A DNA stretch of 64,000 bases from SIG603 sp964370775. Lineage in GTDB: Bacteria > Bacillota > Clostridia > Oscillospirales > Acutalibacteraceae. Position numbers and translations under genes: made by a program. The stretch lies in contig CAYJKT010000003.1 in NCBI GenBank assembly GCA_964370775.1, positions 66,272 through 130,271 of the forward strand. Direction: 5' to 3'. Positions 6,601-15,208 of this stretch are shown in pieces (position 1 is the stretch's first letter; each line of letters opens with the position of its first letter). Below the pieces are notes generated by a model that had not been told where the DNA came from, made no database searches, and saw nothing but the letters and a program-made list of their open reading frames with translations.

Positions 6601-7248
6601 TTCTACAGGGCAATTTATCAAACAGTCTCCACATTCATCACAGCGGTACTTACTGATTGAATATACATTATCAACTTCATTTATAGCCAAAAAAGAACAC
6701 TTTACCTTACATACGCCACAAGATATACATTTGTCTTGATTAATTTTAAGCCCTTTATATTTAGGAACAGCATTATTATATGCAAAATATATTCTCTCTA
6801 GCTTGTTTTCACGGCTTATTTTTTCAAAGTCATAGTCGAATATGTCTCCCCTACCGTCTGTAATGCAGAACACAACCATAGCCTTATAAATCTCTTGATC
6901 TTTTATGCAAAAATCAAAGATAGGATTATTTTTAGCCTTAAGGTCATCAATTGATATTTCCTTTACATTACCGGTCATTCTAATGGCATAACCACCCTCA
7001 AAAATCGGGAACCCGTTTTCATCATGTTCAACCTTTGTGTCGGCACATAGACCGCAAATTGAAAGCTTTCCATTATTTTTTAAATGCTTATAAAAGTCTT
7101 TGGTAAACATAGTCATAAAGTATATGCCATCTTCGTCATAACCCCTAAGGTGGGCAATTCGTGACTCTGGCTCGCCTAGCTCGTTTACAGTTGTGAAGCT
7201 TAGACAACCTATTTTATCAAATTTTTCATATATTTCTTTAATTGTCAT
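6562..7248 (-). CDS. PNPOx-fold flavin protein fused to a 2[4Fe-4S] ferredoxin
   Basis: 228 residues in two parts. Residues 1-160 have the split-barrel flavin-binding fold of the pyridoxamine 5'-phosphate oxidase superfamily (CLSFTTVNELGEPESRI, then GIYFMTMFTKDFYKHL). Residues 170-218 form a bacterial ferredoxin with two cluster motifs, CISCGVCKVKC and CDECGDCLINCPV. It is likely a soluble flavin/iron-sulfur oxidoreductase linked to ferredoxin chemistry; substrate unknown. Start chosen at 7248, preceded by AAGGAG at 8 bases; an upstream ATG at 7275 lies in a repeat element. The final nine or so residues come from an interspersed repeat. Confidence 0.82.
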   Translation of the reverse strand: MTIKEIYEKFDKIGCLSFTTVNELGEPESRIAHLRGYDEDGIYFMTMFTKDFYKHLKNNGKLSICGLCADTKVEHDENGFPIFEGGYAIRMTGNVKEISIDDLKAKNNPIFDFCIKDQEIYKAMVVFCITDGRGDIFDYDFEKISRENKLERIYFAYNNAVPKYKGLKINQDKCISCGVCKVKCSFLAINEVDNVYSISKYRCDECGDCLINCPVEAITLSKSSCENL

Positions 7249-7272
7249 ATTAAAACTCCTTAATTTTGTAAT

Positions 7273-7436
7273 CATGTAGGGGCGGATATTATCCGCCTAA
7301 AAAGTCCTTGATTTTACCTAAATTTCTTAGGCGGATAATATCCGCCCCTACATTAAGTTTGTACGTTTTAACAAATTGGATTTAATTTCAAAATCCTAAG
7401 AGGCACGTCTGGGTCTTGACAGTTCCCTACATTTAA
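7273..7436. repeat. 81-bp GCGGATA hairpin element plus half of an AGACGTG layer
   Basis: 7273-7353 is a copy of the element with CATGTAGGGGCGGAT ends. It is followed by the right half only of the flanking layer (GTACGTTTTAACAAATT ... CTAAGAGGCACGTCT) and by TTGACAGTTCCCTACAT, so the outer elements have lost their left arms. Confidence 0.8.
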
Positions 7437-7459
7437 TTATCCGTTTAACAAATGTATAT

Positions 7460-8173
7460 TTAATTGCTAAACCCCAAAAACTTTTTAAGTTCTAAAGTTT
7501 TTGGATTAGTTAAGACTGAAATGTCTCCAAGCTCACATATTTTTCCGTCTTTCATGAATATTATATAATCGGCAAAGTCTTTTAAAAACGAAATTTCATG
7601 AGTAACAAATATAAATTCACGTCCATCTTTTTTAAGTTTTAACACAGCCTTTAGAACTTCGTCGCTTAATATCGGGTCTAAAGCTGCTGTCGGTTCATCT
7701 AAAAAAATAAGCTTTGGGTTTGTTGCAAGCGCCCTCACTATAGATGCCCTTTGTGCCTGTCCGCCCGAAACCTCGCTAGGTTTTTTGTCTGCCTCATTTT
7801 GAATAAACAACTGCTTTAATAGTTCGTCTGCCCTATTGGAAGCCTCGTTTTTGTCTATTTTTTTGATTTTGTGTAATATTAAAGTTATATTTTGTTTTAT
7901 TGTTAAATGCGGAAATAGATTATGTTTTTGAAAAACTACCGAAATTTTTTCACGCAATTCTTTTTTATTTTCAATTGGAGAAAGTCCGTTGATATTTATC
8001 ATACCACTGTCTGGATTTTCTATTGAAGAAAGAACTCTTAACAAGGTAGATTTTCCACAGCCAGACTCACCTATAATTCCAATAGCAGGGGCAGATTCAA
8101 TCTCAAAATTCAACGATTTTAAAACCTCTTGATTTTGATAGCTCTTTGTTAAATTAGAAACTTTAATATCCAT
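7460..8173 (-). CDS. Polar amino acid ABC transporter, ATP-binding subunit
   Basis: 237 residues, GlnQ-like. Walker A is GESGCGKSTL, the signature is SGGQAQRA and Walker B is LIFLDEPTAALDP. The start at 8173 overlaps the permease stop by one base (TAATG) and has a GAAGGTGG ribosome site, so the upstream in-frame ATG is rejected. Cytoplasmic subunit that powers the importer made by the next two genes upstream. Substrate is an amino acid by family; which one is unknown. Confidence 0.9.
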   Translation of the reverse strand: MDIKVSNLTKSYQNQEVLKSLNFEIESAPAIGIIGESGCGKSTLLRVLSSIENPDSGMININGLSPIENKKELREKISVVFQKHNLFPHLTIKQNITLILHKIKKIDKNEASNRADELLKQLFIQNEADKKPSEVSGGQAQRASIVRALATNPKLIFLDEPTAALDPILSDEVLKAVLKLKKDGREFIFVTHEISFLKDFADYIIFMKDGKICELGDISVLTNPKTLELKKFLGFSN

Positions 8174-8946
8174 TATGCCACCTTCTTTGTCAATTTTTTT
8201 GCCAATAATGATAATGGAATGGTAATAATCAAATACATTATCCACATAACATAATAGCCCTCAATTGCCGCCCAGTTTTTGTTTGATATCACAGTTAGCA
8301 CATATGAAATCTCTGTAACTGACACAATTTTTAGTAAAGCCGAACCTTTTATCATGCTAGATAAATTACTTATAAGCGACGGTAAAAACGGCTTTATCAT
8401 CTGTGGAATTATAACATATCTATATTTTTGATATGTAGAAAACTCGTAAATATCCATTACTACATATTGATCTGAATCGACAACCGCAACCGCCGTCTTA
8501 TATGAGTTTGCAAGATACGGCGACATATAAAGGGTCATCGCCATTATCCCTAACGTGAACTTGTCTGATATTCCTATTAAATCGCCTATAACATATACCC
8601 CTAGAAATATCATAACTAGTAGAGGTGTACCCATAATAATCTCGTTAAACACAACCGAAAAAGCATGTACAAGACTATTCTTAGATTTTTCCGCTAAAAA
8701 TAGTATAAATCCAAAAATCATGCTGAATACAAGAGTTAAAATGCTTATCAAGACAGTTCCTATAAATCCATCTATAAGCATATTTACGTCAAGTAATATC
8801 AAATCGTACCTAGGACTATCTACTGTGAAAATTAGCGCTAATGCTATTCCTACTGCAAAAGTGAGAATAGCTACAACATAACTTAATTTCTTCATATGAC
8901 TGTAATAAAATTCAGGGTTTCTTCCCATAACCAGCAACTTAAGCAA
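8173..8946 (-). CDS. Polar amino acid ABC transporter, permease subunit
   Basis: 257 residues with six or so transmembrane segments and the EAA-loop context of HisM/GlnP permeases (EIIMGTPLLVMIFL and, later, the conserved loop between helices around VIIPQMIKPFLPSL). Forms the channel with the ATPase encoded directly downstream. The start is uncertain: the longest frame begins at a TTG at 8946 with no ribosome site, and ATGs at 8928 and 8895 are also unsupported. A palindromic repeat sits immediately upstream and may have disturbed the original 5' end. Confidence 0.85.
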   Translation of the reverse strand: MLKLLVMGRNPEFYYSHMKKLSYVVAILTFAVGIALALIFTVDSPRYDLILLDVNMLIDGFIGTVLISILTLVFSMIFGFILFLAEKSKNSLVHAFSVVFNEIIMGTPLLVMIFLGVYVIGDLIGISDKFTLGIMAMTLYMSPYLANSYKTAVAVVDSDQYVVMDIYEFSTYQKYRYVIIPQMIKPFLPSLISNLSSMIKGSALLKIVSVTEISYVLTVISNKNWAAIEGYYVMWIMYLIITIPLSLLAKKLTKKVA

Positions 8947-8958
8947 TCTTAATGTTTA

Positions 8959-9043
8959 ATTGTAGGGGAGGGTCTCTATGCCCTCCCGAGAAACAAGGAT
9001 AAGGTCCTAGTTTCGGGAGGGCACAGAGACCCTCCCCTACAAT
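8959..9043. repeat. GAGGGTCT-type palindromic element
   Basis: Simple uninterrupted copy: ATTGTAGGGGAGGGTCTC at the left and its reverse complement to 9043, with an inner GAAAC/GTTTC-like pairing. It separates the binding-protein gene from its permease gene, so the importer operon is interrupted by a repeat. Confidence 0.88.
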
Positions 9044-9168
9044 ATTTTAAGAAATTTATTATTATACTTGTAAAATTTCACATTAACTTCTCACTCTTAA
9101 CTAAGTTCCCAAATTTAGGGCTTATTCCCCGTGACTGTCCTTTCTTCGTTATTCTAAACTAATATATA

Positions 9169-9999
9169 TTACTCCGCTGGAAAAATTATGAAATCCAATC
9201 CTAATTCATCGTTTTGTAAAAACTCACCAATTTTTTCATCATATTTAGTTCCAGCTAACTCATAAAATCCCCCCTCGGCATACATCGTGTCTATAAATTC
9301 ATTTGCTAACTTTAACAATTCCTCGTTGCCCTCTTTTACTGCAAAACATGAGCCTGTCGAGTCTGTAATCCCGTCGTATACTATGGTTGTTTCTTTATTT
9401 GCCGCATGGTCACCGTATACAGTGTTTGCGCCTATTAATGCATGTGAATTTCCTCTAGCTACTTCCATAATCGCAGAAGAACTTTCTGTATACTCGTCAA
9501 CATGTGCGCCATATTCTAAAGGTTTAGTCGCTGCAATTGTGCCTACTATGCCTGCAAATTTCATTCCCTCAATTGTAAAGAATTCCTCTTGAGGCATGTC
9601 TGAATTAATTCCATGCTCTGTCGCAAAATCTTTGTTTACAAGTGCTAAAGTTCTGCTGTATCTGTATGGATCTGTGAAATCTGCCTTTTCGTCTCTTGAC
9701 GGATTGGAACTCATGTCACTTATGATAATATCAACATCGCCTGTGTCTAGTGCCGGCATAAGCATAGAAAAATCTGTATTTACTATCTCTATCTCTTTTC
9801 CGATATACTCACCAAAGGCATGCGCTATATCGACTTCAAATCCTGCCGGATTTCCGCTATCATCAATATACATAAATGGGTAAAACTTAAGGTCTACTCC
9901 AACTCTTAAAATATCTTCCTCTTGTAGGTTGCTAGAACAAGCAGTAAATAAACCTACTAACATTGCACCTGCTAAAATTGCAGTAATAATTTTTTTCAT
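9169..9999 (-). CDS. Polar amino acid ABC transporter, substrate-binding lipoprotein
   Basis: 276 residues, SBP family 3. A lipoprotein signal ends in GLFTACSS (lipid-modified Cys near residue 21). The mature part has GVDLKFYPFMYIDDSGNPAGFEV, typical of the amino-acid site, and DIIISDMSSNPSRDEKADF with the conserved Arg that binds the substrate carboxylate. Anchored on the outer face of the membrane; hands substrate to the permease encoded downstream. The ATG is preceded by GAGGAG. A hairpin with a U-run lies 60 bases upstream. Confidence 0.9.
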   Translation of the reverse strand: MKKIITAILAGAMLVGLFTACSSNLQEEDILRVGVDLKFYPFMYIDDSGNPAGFEVDIAHAFGEYIGKEIEIVNTDFSMLMPALDTGDVDIIISDMSSNPSRDEKADFTDPYRYSRTLALVNKDFATEHGINSDMPQEEFFTIEGMKFAGIVGTIAATKPLEYGAHVDEYTESSSAIMEVARGNSHALIGANTVYGDHAANKETTIVYDGITDSTGSCFAVKEGNEELLKLANEFIDTMYAEGGFYELAGTKYDEKIGEFLQNDELGLDFIIFPAE

Positions 10000-10059
10000 T
10001 TCAAACTCTCCTCTTATATTTAATAGATAAATTATTTCCTATATTTAGTATATTATCAC

Positions 10060-10095
10060 AAAAACTCTAAAATGTAAAGTAAGCACATTTTAGAG
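10060..10095 (-). terminator. Terminator or leader attenuator before the binding-protein gene
   Basis: On the minus strand a perfect 11-bp stem (arms 10085-10095 and 10065-10075, arm CTCTAAAATGT) is followed by TTTTTG. It lies 61-96 bases upstream of the SBP start, so it either ends read-through or acts as an attenuator. A TTTACA / TAATAT pair overlaps it, so a promoter cannot be excluded. Confidence 0.6.
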
Positions 10096-10142
10096 CCATA
10101 GTTTCTTTTTGATACCATAGTTATTTAGATGCTTATGTTACA

Positions 10143-10313
10143 TTGTAGGGGAGGGTCTCCCTACAATATATTAACAAATTTATTATTATACAAACAAAAG
10201 TTTTATTTAAAAAGCCTTTAAGCAAAAAATCCAATAGGATTTTCACATGAACTTTTCACTATTCAATTTTCACTTTTCACTAAGTATCCGTCTATGAGAC
10301 CCTCCCCTACAAT
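10143..10313. repeat. Partial GAGGGTCT repeat with terminator-like repeat segment
   Basis: TTGTAGGGGAGGGTCTCCCTACAA at 10143 is a collapsed miniature of the element. The matching outer arm GAGACCCTCCCCTACAAT ends at 10313. Between them lies a copy of the AAAATCC-hairpin / TTCACATGAACTTTTCAC segment. No gene in 10000-10457. Confidence 0.75.
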
Positions 10314-10412
10314 GTTTTAACAACTTTATCTTTATCCATACAGAATTATTAATATAAAAAATATTTATTATTTCTGCATTCTTATTTCTTATTTAAATAT
10401 ATTTATTTAAAT

Positions 10413-10446
10413 AAGAAAAACAGGAACAAACAAAAAGTTCATTCCT
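10413..10446 (-). terminator. Terminator of the capsule control operon
   Basis: Minus strand: 10-bp stem with two G-U pairs (arm AGGAATGAAC), loop of five U, then GTTTTTCTT, directly after the sugar transferase stop. Confidence 0.82.
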
Positions 10447-10457
10447 ATTTTTTAAAT

Positions 10458-11138
10458 TTAGCTATCTCCTTTTAACTTAAAGACAACTAAAAAAGTTTTA
10501 AGTATAATCTTAATTTCATTCTTTACACATCTGTTTTTTATGTATTCTATGTCCATGTCAACCCAGCCATCAAAATCACATTTTCTATTGGATATTTGCC
10601 ATGTGCAGGTTAGTCCTGGTTTAACAGCTAATCTTTTCATATGATGTACATTATATTTCTCAACTTCATTTGGAAGCGGTGGTCTAGGACCTACCAAGCT
10701 CATATCTCCAATCAAAATATTTATTAGCTGTGGCAACTCATCAAGGCAAGTCTTACGAAGTAATTTTCCTACTCTTGTAACTCTAGGGTCTTTTGATATT
10801 TTAAATACTGGTCCTGAACGCTCATTTAAGTGTTGTAACTCTTTAAGCTTATCTTCAGCATCTATACACATGCTTCTAAATTTATACATTTTGAAAGCTT
10901 TACAGTTTTTCCCCACCCTTTTCTGTCCAAAAAAAACTGGTCCACTAGAATCTATATTAATAGCTAATGCTATTAATAAAAATAACGGAGATAGTAATAT
11001 CAAAAAAGTTAAGGCAAATAAAACATCAAATGTTCTTTTAGCCTTCGGGAATACAGAAATCTTAGCTCTGTCAGTGCTTACTCTCACCGAGCCGTACTCT
11101 AATACTCTTACATCATTATAGTCTATATCATTCCTCAT
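10458..11138 (-). CDS. Priming sugar-phosphate transferase (bacterial sugar transferase)
   Basis: 226 residues with the compact PglC/WcaJ-C-terminal fold: one hydrophobic N-terminal segment (FDVLFALTFLILLSPLFLL), then GPVFFGQKRVGKN, the catalytic region KFRSMCIDAEDKL, and DELPQLINILIGDMSLVGPRP. It attaches the first sugar phosphate to undecaprenyl phosphate at the inner membrane face. Last gene of the operon; the expected glycosyltransferases and polymerase are not next to it. Start ATG has GGGGTG upstream. Which sugar is used cannot be told. Confidence 0.92.
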   Translation of the reverse strand: MRNDIDYNDVRVLEYGSVRVSTDRAKISVFPKAKRTFDVLFALTFLILLSPLFLLIALAINIDSSGPVFFGQKRVGKNCKAFKMYKFRSMCIDAEDKLKELQHLNERSGPVFKISKDPRVTRVGKLLRKTCLDELPQLINILIGDMSLVGPRPPLPNEVEKYNVHHMKRLAVKPGLTCTWQISNRKCDFDGWVDMDIEYIKNRCVKNEIKIILKTFLVVFKLKGDS

Positions 11139-11156
11139 TTATTACACCCCTTTTCA

Positions 11157-12170
11157 TTAATCAATCTTATTGTAAAATAGCTCAATTACTAACTCCCTAA
11201 GGGTTTGTTCATCTACATAATACTCCATGTATTCTTCTGCTACTTTCGCTTCTCCTAATATTGTATGTGTTTCGCCAAAAGTGTACTCTGATACCGAATC
11301 TATCAAATTATTTAGTTGTTGAATACTACTATCAGTGAATATATACTCACTTGCGCTTGATATCAAATCAACCACAAACTGAGGGTTAGTAGCTATTTCT
11401 GCAGTAGCTTTTTCTTCAAAAGCTTTAATAAATTGGTCTTGCCTTTGCATACGTTCTATATTTGTATTGTCGCCCACATCAACTCTGTGTTGTACATATT
11501 TTAGTGCTTGATCACCACTTAGTAAAACTGTTTCCCCTTGTACCATGCTAGGATCTACAGATGTAAAATCATGTAAAATCTCAAGCTCTATCCCACCTAA
11601 TAGATCTGTTATCTTTGGAACTAAATCCATTGTGAAAGATAGATAATTATCAATTTCTTGCTCGTAAAAAAGATTTGTAACTGCCCTTACTGTGTTCTCA
11701 CTTCCCATATATGGATCAATTCCATACGTAAAAGCTAATGTCAATTGTGCATTTACTGTAGTTCCCAGTAGCTCTCCATCAATCGAAATCCTATCAATAT
11801 CTGTCATTGTATCACGGTTAATTTGCACCATATCATAACTTTGATTATTATTATCAATTATCACTAGTGTCATAAAATCAGTCTGTGATGAAGACATTGC
11901 GTTAGGTTGGTTTAAAACGTCTAGGGTTCTATCTATACCCATAAGTAACCACGTTTCTATTCCGTTTTTTTTCTCATAATATTCACCATTATTATATATA
12001 GCGTTACTATAGTCTGTTACCTTTGAGATTTCAGAAGAACTAGGTATTTGTCTATTGTTCTCTAAACTCGTGCTTAAAAATGTAAAACCTACTATCACCG
12101 CTGTGATAGCAAAAAATACAATAATGCCTCTGCAGATGGTTTTAGTGTATTTCTTCTTCTTTTTCTTCAT
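11157..12170 (-). CDS. LytR-CpsA-Psr (LCP) family glycopolymer ligase
   Basis: 337 residues. A very basic N-terminus (KKKKKKYTK), one transmembrane helix (about 12-32), then an extracytoplasmic LCP domain with WLLMGIDRT, TDFMTLVIID and INRDTMTDI; the Asp and Arg residues that bind the polyprenyl pyrophosphate are present. LCP enzymes transfer lipid-linked glycopolymers to peptidoglycan. Its place between a sortase pair and a priming transferase fits attachment of the capsule made by this system. AAAGGAA ribosome site upstream of the ATG. Confidence 0.9.
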   Translation of the reverse strand: MKKKKKKYTKTICRGIIVFFAITAVIVGFTFLSTSLENNRQIPSSSEISKVTDYSNAIYNNGEYYEKKNGIETWLLMGIDRTLDVLNQPNAMSSSQTDFMTLVIIDNNNQSYDMVQINRDTMTDIDRISIDGELLGTTVNAQLTLAFTYGIDPYMGSENTVRAVTNLFYEQEIDNYLSFTMDLVPKITDLLGGIELEILHDFTSVDPSMVQGETVLLSGDQALKYVQHRVDVGDNTNIERMQRQDQFIKAFEEKATAEIATNPQFVVDLISSASEYIFTDSSIQQLNNLIDSVSEYTFGETHTILGEAKVAEEYMEYYVDEQTLRELVIELFYNKID

Positions 12171-12207
12171 CTATATTCCTTTCTGCAAAGACATATCTTA
12201 ATTAAAA

Positions 12208-12942
12208 TTATCTAACCTTTTTGTATATTACAAAGGCTACAGTTGCTACTGTCATAAATAATGCTGCTGCTATTAAATACTCTGTTGTATGTGTTGTAAC
12301 ACCTGTTTGTGGTGACTCAATTGGAGCTGTTGTTAGGAAAACAAATGGTGAAAACTCACTTGAAGTAATTGAAACATTACCGTTTCCTAGATTTTTAACA
12401 TCCTCTTTTGGAAGTGCAGTCCACTCGCCATCATCACTTCTGTGTAAAACAATAACTGTATCATTTGCGCCTATGCCAAGATTTAATGTGATTGTGATTG
12501 AGTTGCCGTCTGCTGCCATTAATGAAGCTCTTATATCATCGCTAATATCAATGTTGATAACTGAAGAAGCTACTAGATCATCAGAGCTATCAATATCTGC
12601 ATATTGTGCTAATATTGAAGCAAAATTAGGTACAAGTGTTGTAATATCATCTGCTGCCTCAAGCTCTGCTATTGCATCCTCGAAGTTAGCCTTTGAATAT
12701 GGATCTGAAATCTCATCTGCGTCTGCTGATGATTTGATCTCGATATCACCAGGTGTTACTGGTGCTAATACGTTTCCGTCTTCATCTAGTACCTCTGTGA
12801 TATTGCCAGAACCATCTTCCGGTAATACTATCTCAGGAGTTGGTCTACCCTCAACACTTGGAGTAAACTCTGCCGCAAAAATTGCTGTTGCTGATGTCAT
12901 CATTAATAGGGCTACTGCTAATGTGGAAATAAGTTTTTTCAT
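12208..12942 (-). CDS. Secreted protein with SPQTG sorting signal (sortase B-type substrate)
   Basis: 244 residues: a signal peptide ending ATAIFAAE, an acidic extracellular region of about 180 residues, then SPQTGVTT, a hydrophobic helix and a KKVR end, the classic sorting layout. SPQTG belongs to the (S/P/N)PxTG motifs used by class B or D-like sortases in Clostridia, and the next gene upstream encodes a class B sortase, so this is its probable substrate. The extracellular region has a beta-rich section (LVASSVINIDISDDIRASL, then ITITLNLGIG) without a family I recognise. Role unknown; perhaps a wall-attached component of the capsule machinery. Confidence 0.8.
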   Translation of the reverse strand: MKKLISTLAVALLMMTSATAIFAAEFTPSVEGRPTPEIVLPEDGSGNITEVLDEDGNVLAPVTPGDIEIKSSADADEISDPYSKANFEDAIAELEAADDITTLVPNFASILAQYADIDSSDDLVASSVINIDISDDIRASLMAADGNSITITLNLGIGANDTVIVLHRSDDGEWTALPKEDVKNLGNGNVSITSSEFSPFVFLTTAPIESPQTGVTTHTTEYLIAAALFMTVATVAFVIYKKVR

Positions 12943-12966
12943 AAATTCTACCTCTTTTCATTATTT

Positions 12967-13770
12967 TTATTGGATTTGTTCAACTGCGAGTACTAAAAAA
13001 CGTTCTCTTTGATATTCGTCAGATAGACAAGTAGACAACACTACAATTTCATCTCCAAACTCAACTTTTATTTCCTCGTTGAACACGGCTTGCAAACTTC
13101 TAACAGAATAAACGCTTTCAATAAAAGTGTTAAACATGCCTTCATCTGCAAAATTATAATAATGTAGAATATGCAAATCTCCGTATGGTACAGCCGCAAA
13201 AATTTCATACGTCTTCATACCATCTTCTGTATACACTTCTAACATATTATTCTGATTAAGTAATTCAGGGTTACTATAGCTTAATCTAAGATTTCCAAAA
13301 AAATCTCCTGATGCCATATTATGCCCATATATTATAGTTACAGGATCACTAAAATCTCTGCTATTATAATCTTCTGTAAACAAAGAACCTGCTACTGAAT
13401 AATCACCTAGATAATTATGATCTAAATAAAATTCATTATCACCCTCACGGTTTAAAACAGGGTACGAGATATTTGTGTTAGGAATATTAATCCACGCATA
13501 AATATCAGGATTTTCTGATTTTAAACTCTCAAAATCAATAGGTGATACATAAGGCTCTTCTGGTTCTTCAGATTGTACTTCTTCACTCGATAAATTATCG
13601 CTAACTTCTTCACTGCTTTCTAACTCTTGTGGTTCATTAGACGATGAGGAAAAAGGGTTTGATGGAATATCTTCTTCTTTAACATAGTTAGCTTCGTTAA
13701 AAGCTAACAATAATAGTACTATCGTTATAATAACACATATAGCTGAAACAATCAAGGGTAATTTTTTCAT
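12967..13770 (-). CDS. srtB: Class B sortase
   Basis: 267 residues: N-terminal membrane anchor (about 5-24), a Ser/Glu-rich linker (30-75), and the sortase barrel from residue 80. The catalytic residues are visible: His in IIYGHNM, Cys in VLSTCLS, and Arg in EYQRERF. Class B features are the WINIPNTNISYPVL start and the extra helix before the His. It anchors proteins to peptidoglycan outside the membrane. Its 3' neighbour is an SPQTG protein. The start overlaps the phosphatase gene by 4 bases. Confidence 0.92.
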   Translation of the reverse strand: MKKLPLIVSAICVIITIVLLLLAFNEANYVKEEDIPSNPFSSSSNEPQELESSEEVSDNLSSEEVQSEEPEEPYVSPIDFESLKSENPDIYAWINIPNTNISYPVLNREGDNEFYLDHNYLGDYSVAGSLFTEDYNSRDFSDPVTIIYGHNMASGDFFGNLRLSYSNPELLNQNNMLEVYTEDGMKTYEIFAAVPYGDLHILHYYNFADEGMFNTFIESVYSVRSLQAVFNEEIKVEFGDEIVVLSTCLSDEYQRERFLVLAVEQIQ

Positions 13771-14489
13771 ATTTTAGTTGCCTCACCTAAAAATCTTTCA
13801 AACAATATTTTTTCTTTTTGCTCAATTTGCTCAATCATTGAAACCCCAAGTTCTTTTATTATTTTATCTCTTGCCTTATCTATATTTGGCGGTCTAGAAA
13901 TTAAATTATGTGTATCAGAACCCAAAACATCTGCTAAGTCTTCTTTAAACATTTTTATTATTTTTCTTGAACCAAAGAAAGTCAGCAAGGAATCTGCATT
14001 AATTTGAACAAATGCTCCATTTTGCTTAAACGCAAAGGCTGAATCATAAATATTTTGATATTTAGTGTATCTGTCGATATGAGCTATCAAAGGTATTATA
14101 CCCCTTTGTGAAATTTCATACACTTCTTTGTATATATGATCTTCCCAATGGTTGAATGGTAGTTCTAGCAATAAAATATTTGTGCCATTAATACAAAGTC
14201 TTTCAAGGTCATCTGATTCGCTAATATTTTTACAATATAATACTTCTGCACCCAAAAATAAATTTAGTCCCAAACTTTCTTCATTTATGTGTTGTTGTAA
14301 ATTTTGTAATGACTGCTCTCTTTTTTCTAAAAAATCTGAGACATTGCTTTTTGATGGATAAAAATGTGGCGTAGCAATCAAAGCATCAACGCCTTGCAAT
14401 TTAAGTCTTTGTAACATTTGTAGTGATTCTTGCTCTGAACTGCTTCCGTCATCTATTTTAGGTAAAACATGGCTGTGAAAATCTATCAT
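13767..14489 (-). CDS. PHP-family protein-tyrosine phosphatase (CpsB/YwqE type)
   Basis: 240 residues, PHP fold. Metal-binding motifs are MIDFHSHVLPKIDDGS at the start, IATPHFYP, IPLIAHIDRY and LGSDTHN. Members dephosphorylate the C-terminal tyrosines of the partner BY-kinase using Mn or other metals and so control capsule length. It overlaps both neighbours by a few bases (1 base with the kinase gene, 4 bases with the sortase gene), so expression is tightly coupled. Confidence 0.93.
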   Translation of the reverse strand: MIDFHSHVLPKIDDGSSSEQESLQMLQRLKLQGVDALIATPHFYPSKSNVSDFLEKREQSLQNLQQHINEESLGLNLFLGAEVLYCKNISESDDLERLCINGTNILLLELPFNHWEDHIYKEVYEISQRGIIPLIAHIDRYTKYQNIYDSAFAFKQNGAFVQINADSLLTFFGSRKIIKMFKEDLADVLGSDTHNLISRPPNIDKARDKIIKELGVSMIEQIEQKEKILFERFLGEATKI

Positions 14490-15208
14490 TAGTAATACTT
14501 ATGGTACCTTTTATTTCTTTTGTATCTCTTATCGCTATCATCTGGTGTTCCAGAGTACACATAACCTAGAATTTTAATTCCTGAATACTCTAGTTGCTTA
14601 ACTGAATCTTTAACCAAAGGTTTTGCAGTGTAATTATGTCTAACCACTAAAATCATTCCGTCAAGCACATCTACAAAAGTTAGTGGGTCAGAAACTATTC
14701 CTACTGGTGGAAAGTCAACAATTATATAATCATATTCTTGTAATAGCGTTTCAGCTAACTCTTTCATCTTATTTGAGCCTAATAGCTCAGAAGGATTAGG
14801 AGGTGTTTTTCCAGCAGGCATTATATCAAAATTAATTTTCTCGCTTTTTGGGCATATAACTTCTCTATAATTTTTAATCTCTCCTACTAGGTAGTTAGAT
14901 AAACCAACATCGTTAGGGAAATTTAGCTTTTTACATATTGTAGGCTTTCTAAGGTCAGCCTCTAAAAGCAATACTTTTTTATCTACTAAAGACACAGAGT
15001 TTGACAGATTTATAGATGTCATACTCTTTCCCTCGCCAGGAATTGAACTAGTTATTCCAATTATACGTGACTTACCAGTATCACTAAAAGAGAAAAATAT
15101 ATTTGTTCTAAGCTTTTTATATGCCTCGTTCGCTGCGAATCCTAGTTCTTCACCAACAACACCAAGTTCGCCTTCTTTAAGCACTTTAAGTCTTTTCTTG
15201 TTATTCAT
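14489..15208 (-). CDS. Capsular polysaccharide tyrosine-protein kinase (CpsD/YwqD type)
   Basis: 239 residues. Walker A is SSIPGEGKSMTS, Walker A' LLLEADLRKP and Walker B IIVDFPP, as in bacterial tyrosine kinases. The C-terminus carries a tyrosine cluster (RYKRNKRYHKYY) that is the autophosphorylation site. It acts with the membrane adaptor encoded just upstream; in Firmicutes the two are separate chains, as here. Overlaps both neighbours by one base. Confidence 0.93.
   Translation of the reverse strand: MNNKKRLKVLKEGELGVVGEELGFAANEAYKKLRTNIFFSFSDTGKSRIIGITSSIPGEGKSMTSINLSNSVSLVDKKVLLLEADLRKPTICKKLNFPNDVGLSNYLVGEIKNYREVICPKSEKINFDIMPAGKTPPNPSELLGSNKMKELAETLLQEYDYIIVDFPPVGIVSDPLTFVDVLDGMILVVRHNYTAKPLVKDSVKQLEYSGIKILGYVYSGTPDDSDKRYKRNKRYHKYY

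Noticed and set aside
12221..13012. 263-codon open frame on the plus strand opposite the SPQTG protein gene
   Set aside because: It mirrors the well-supported minus-strand gene, has no ribosome site and its translation is a low-complexity Ser/Ala/Ile/Val string typical of an antisense frame.
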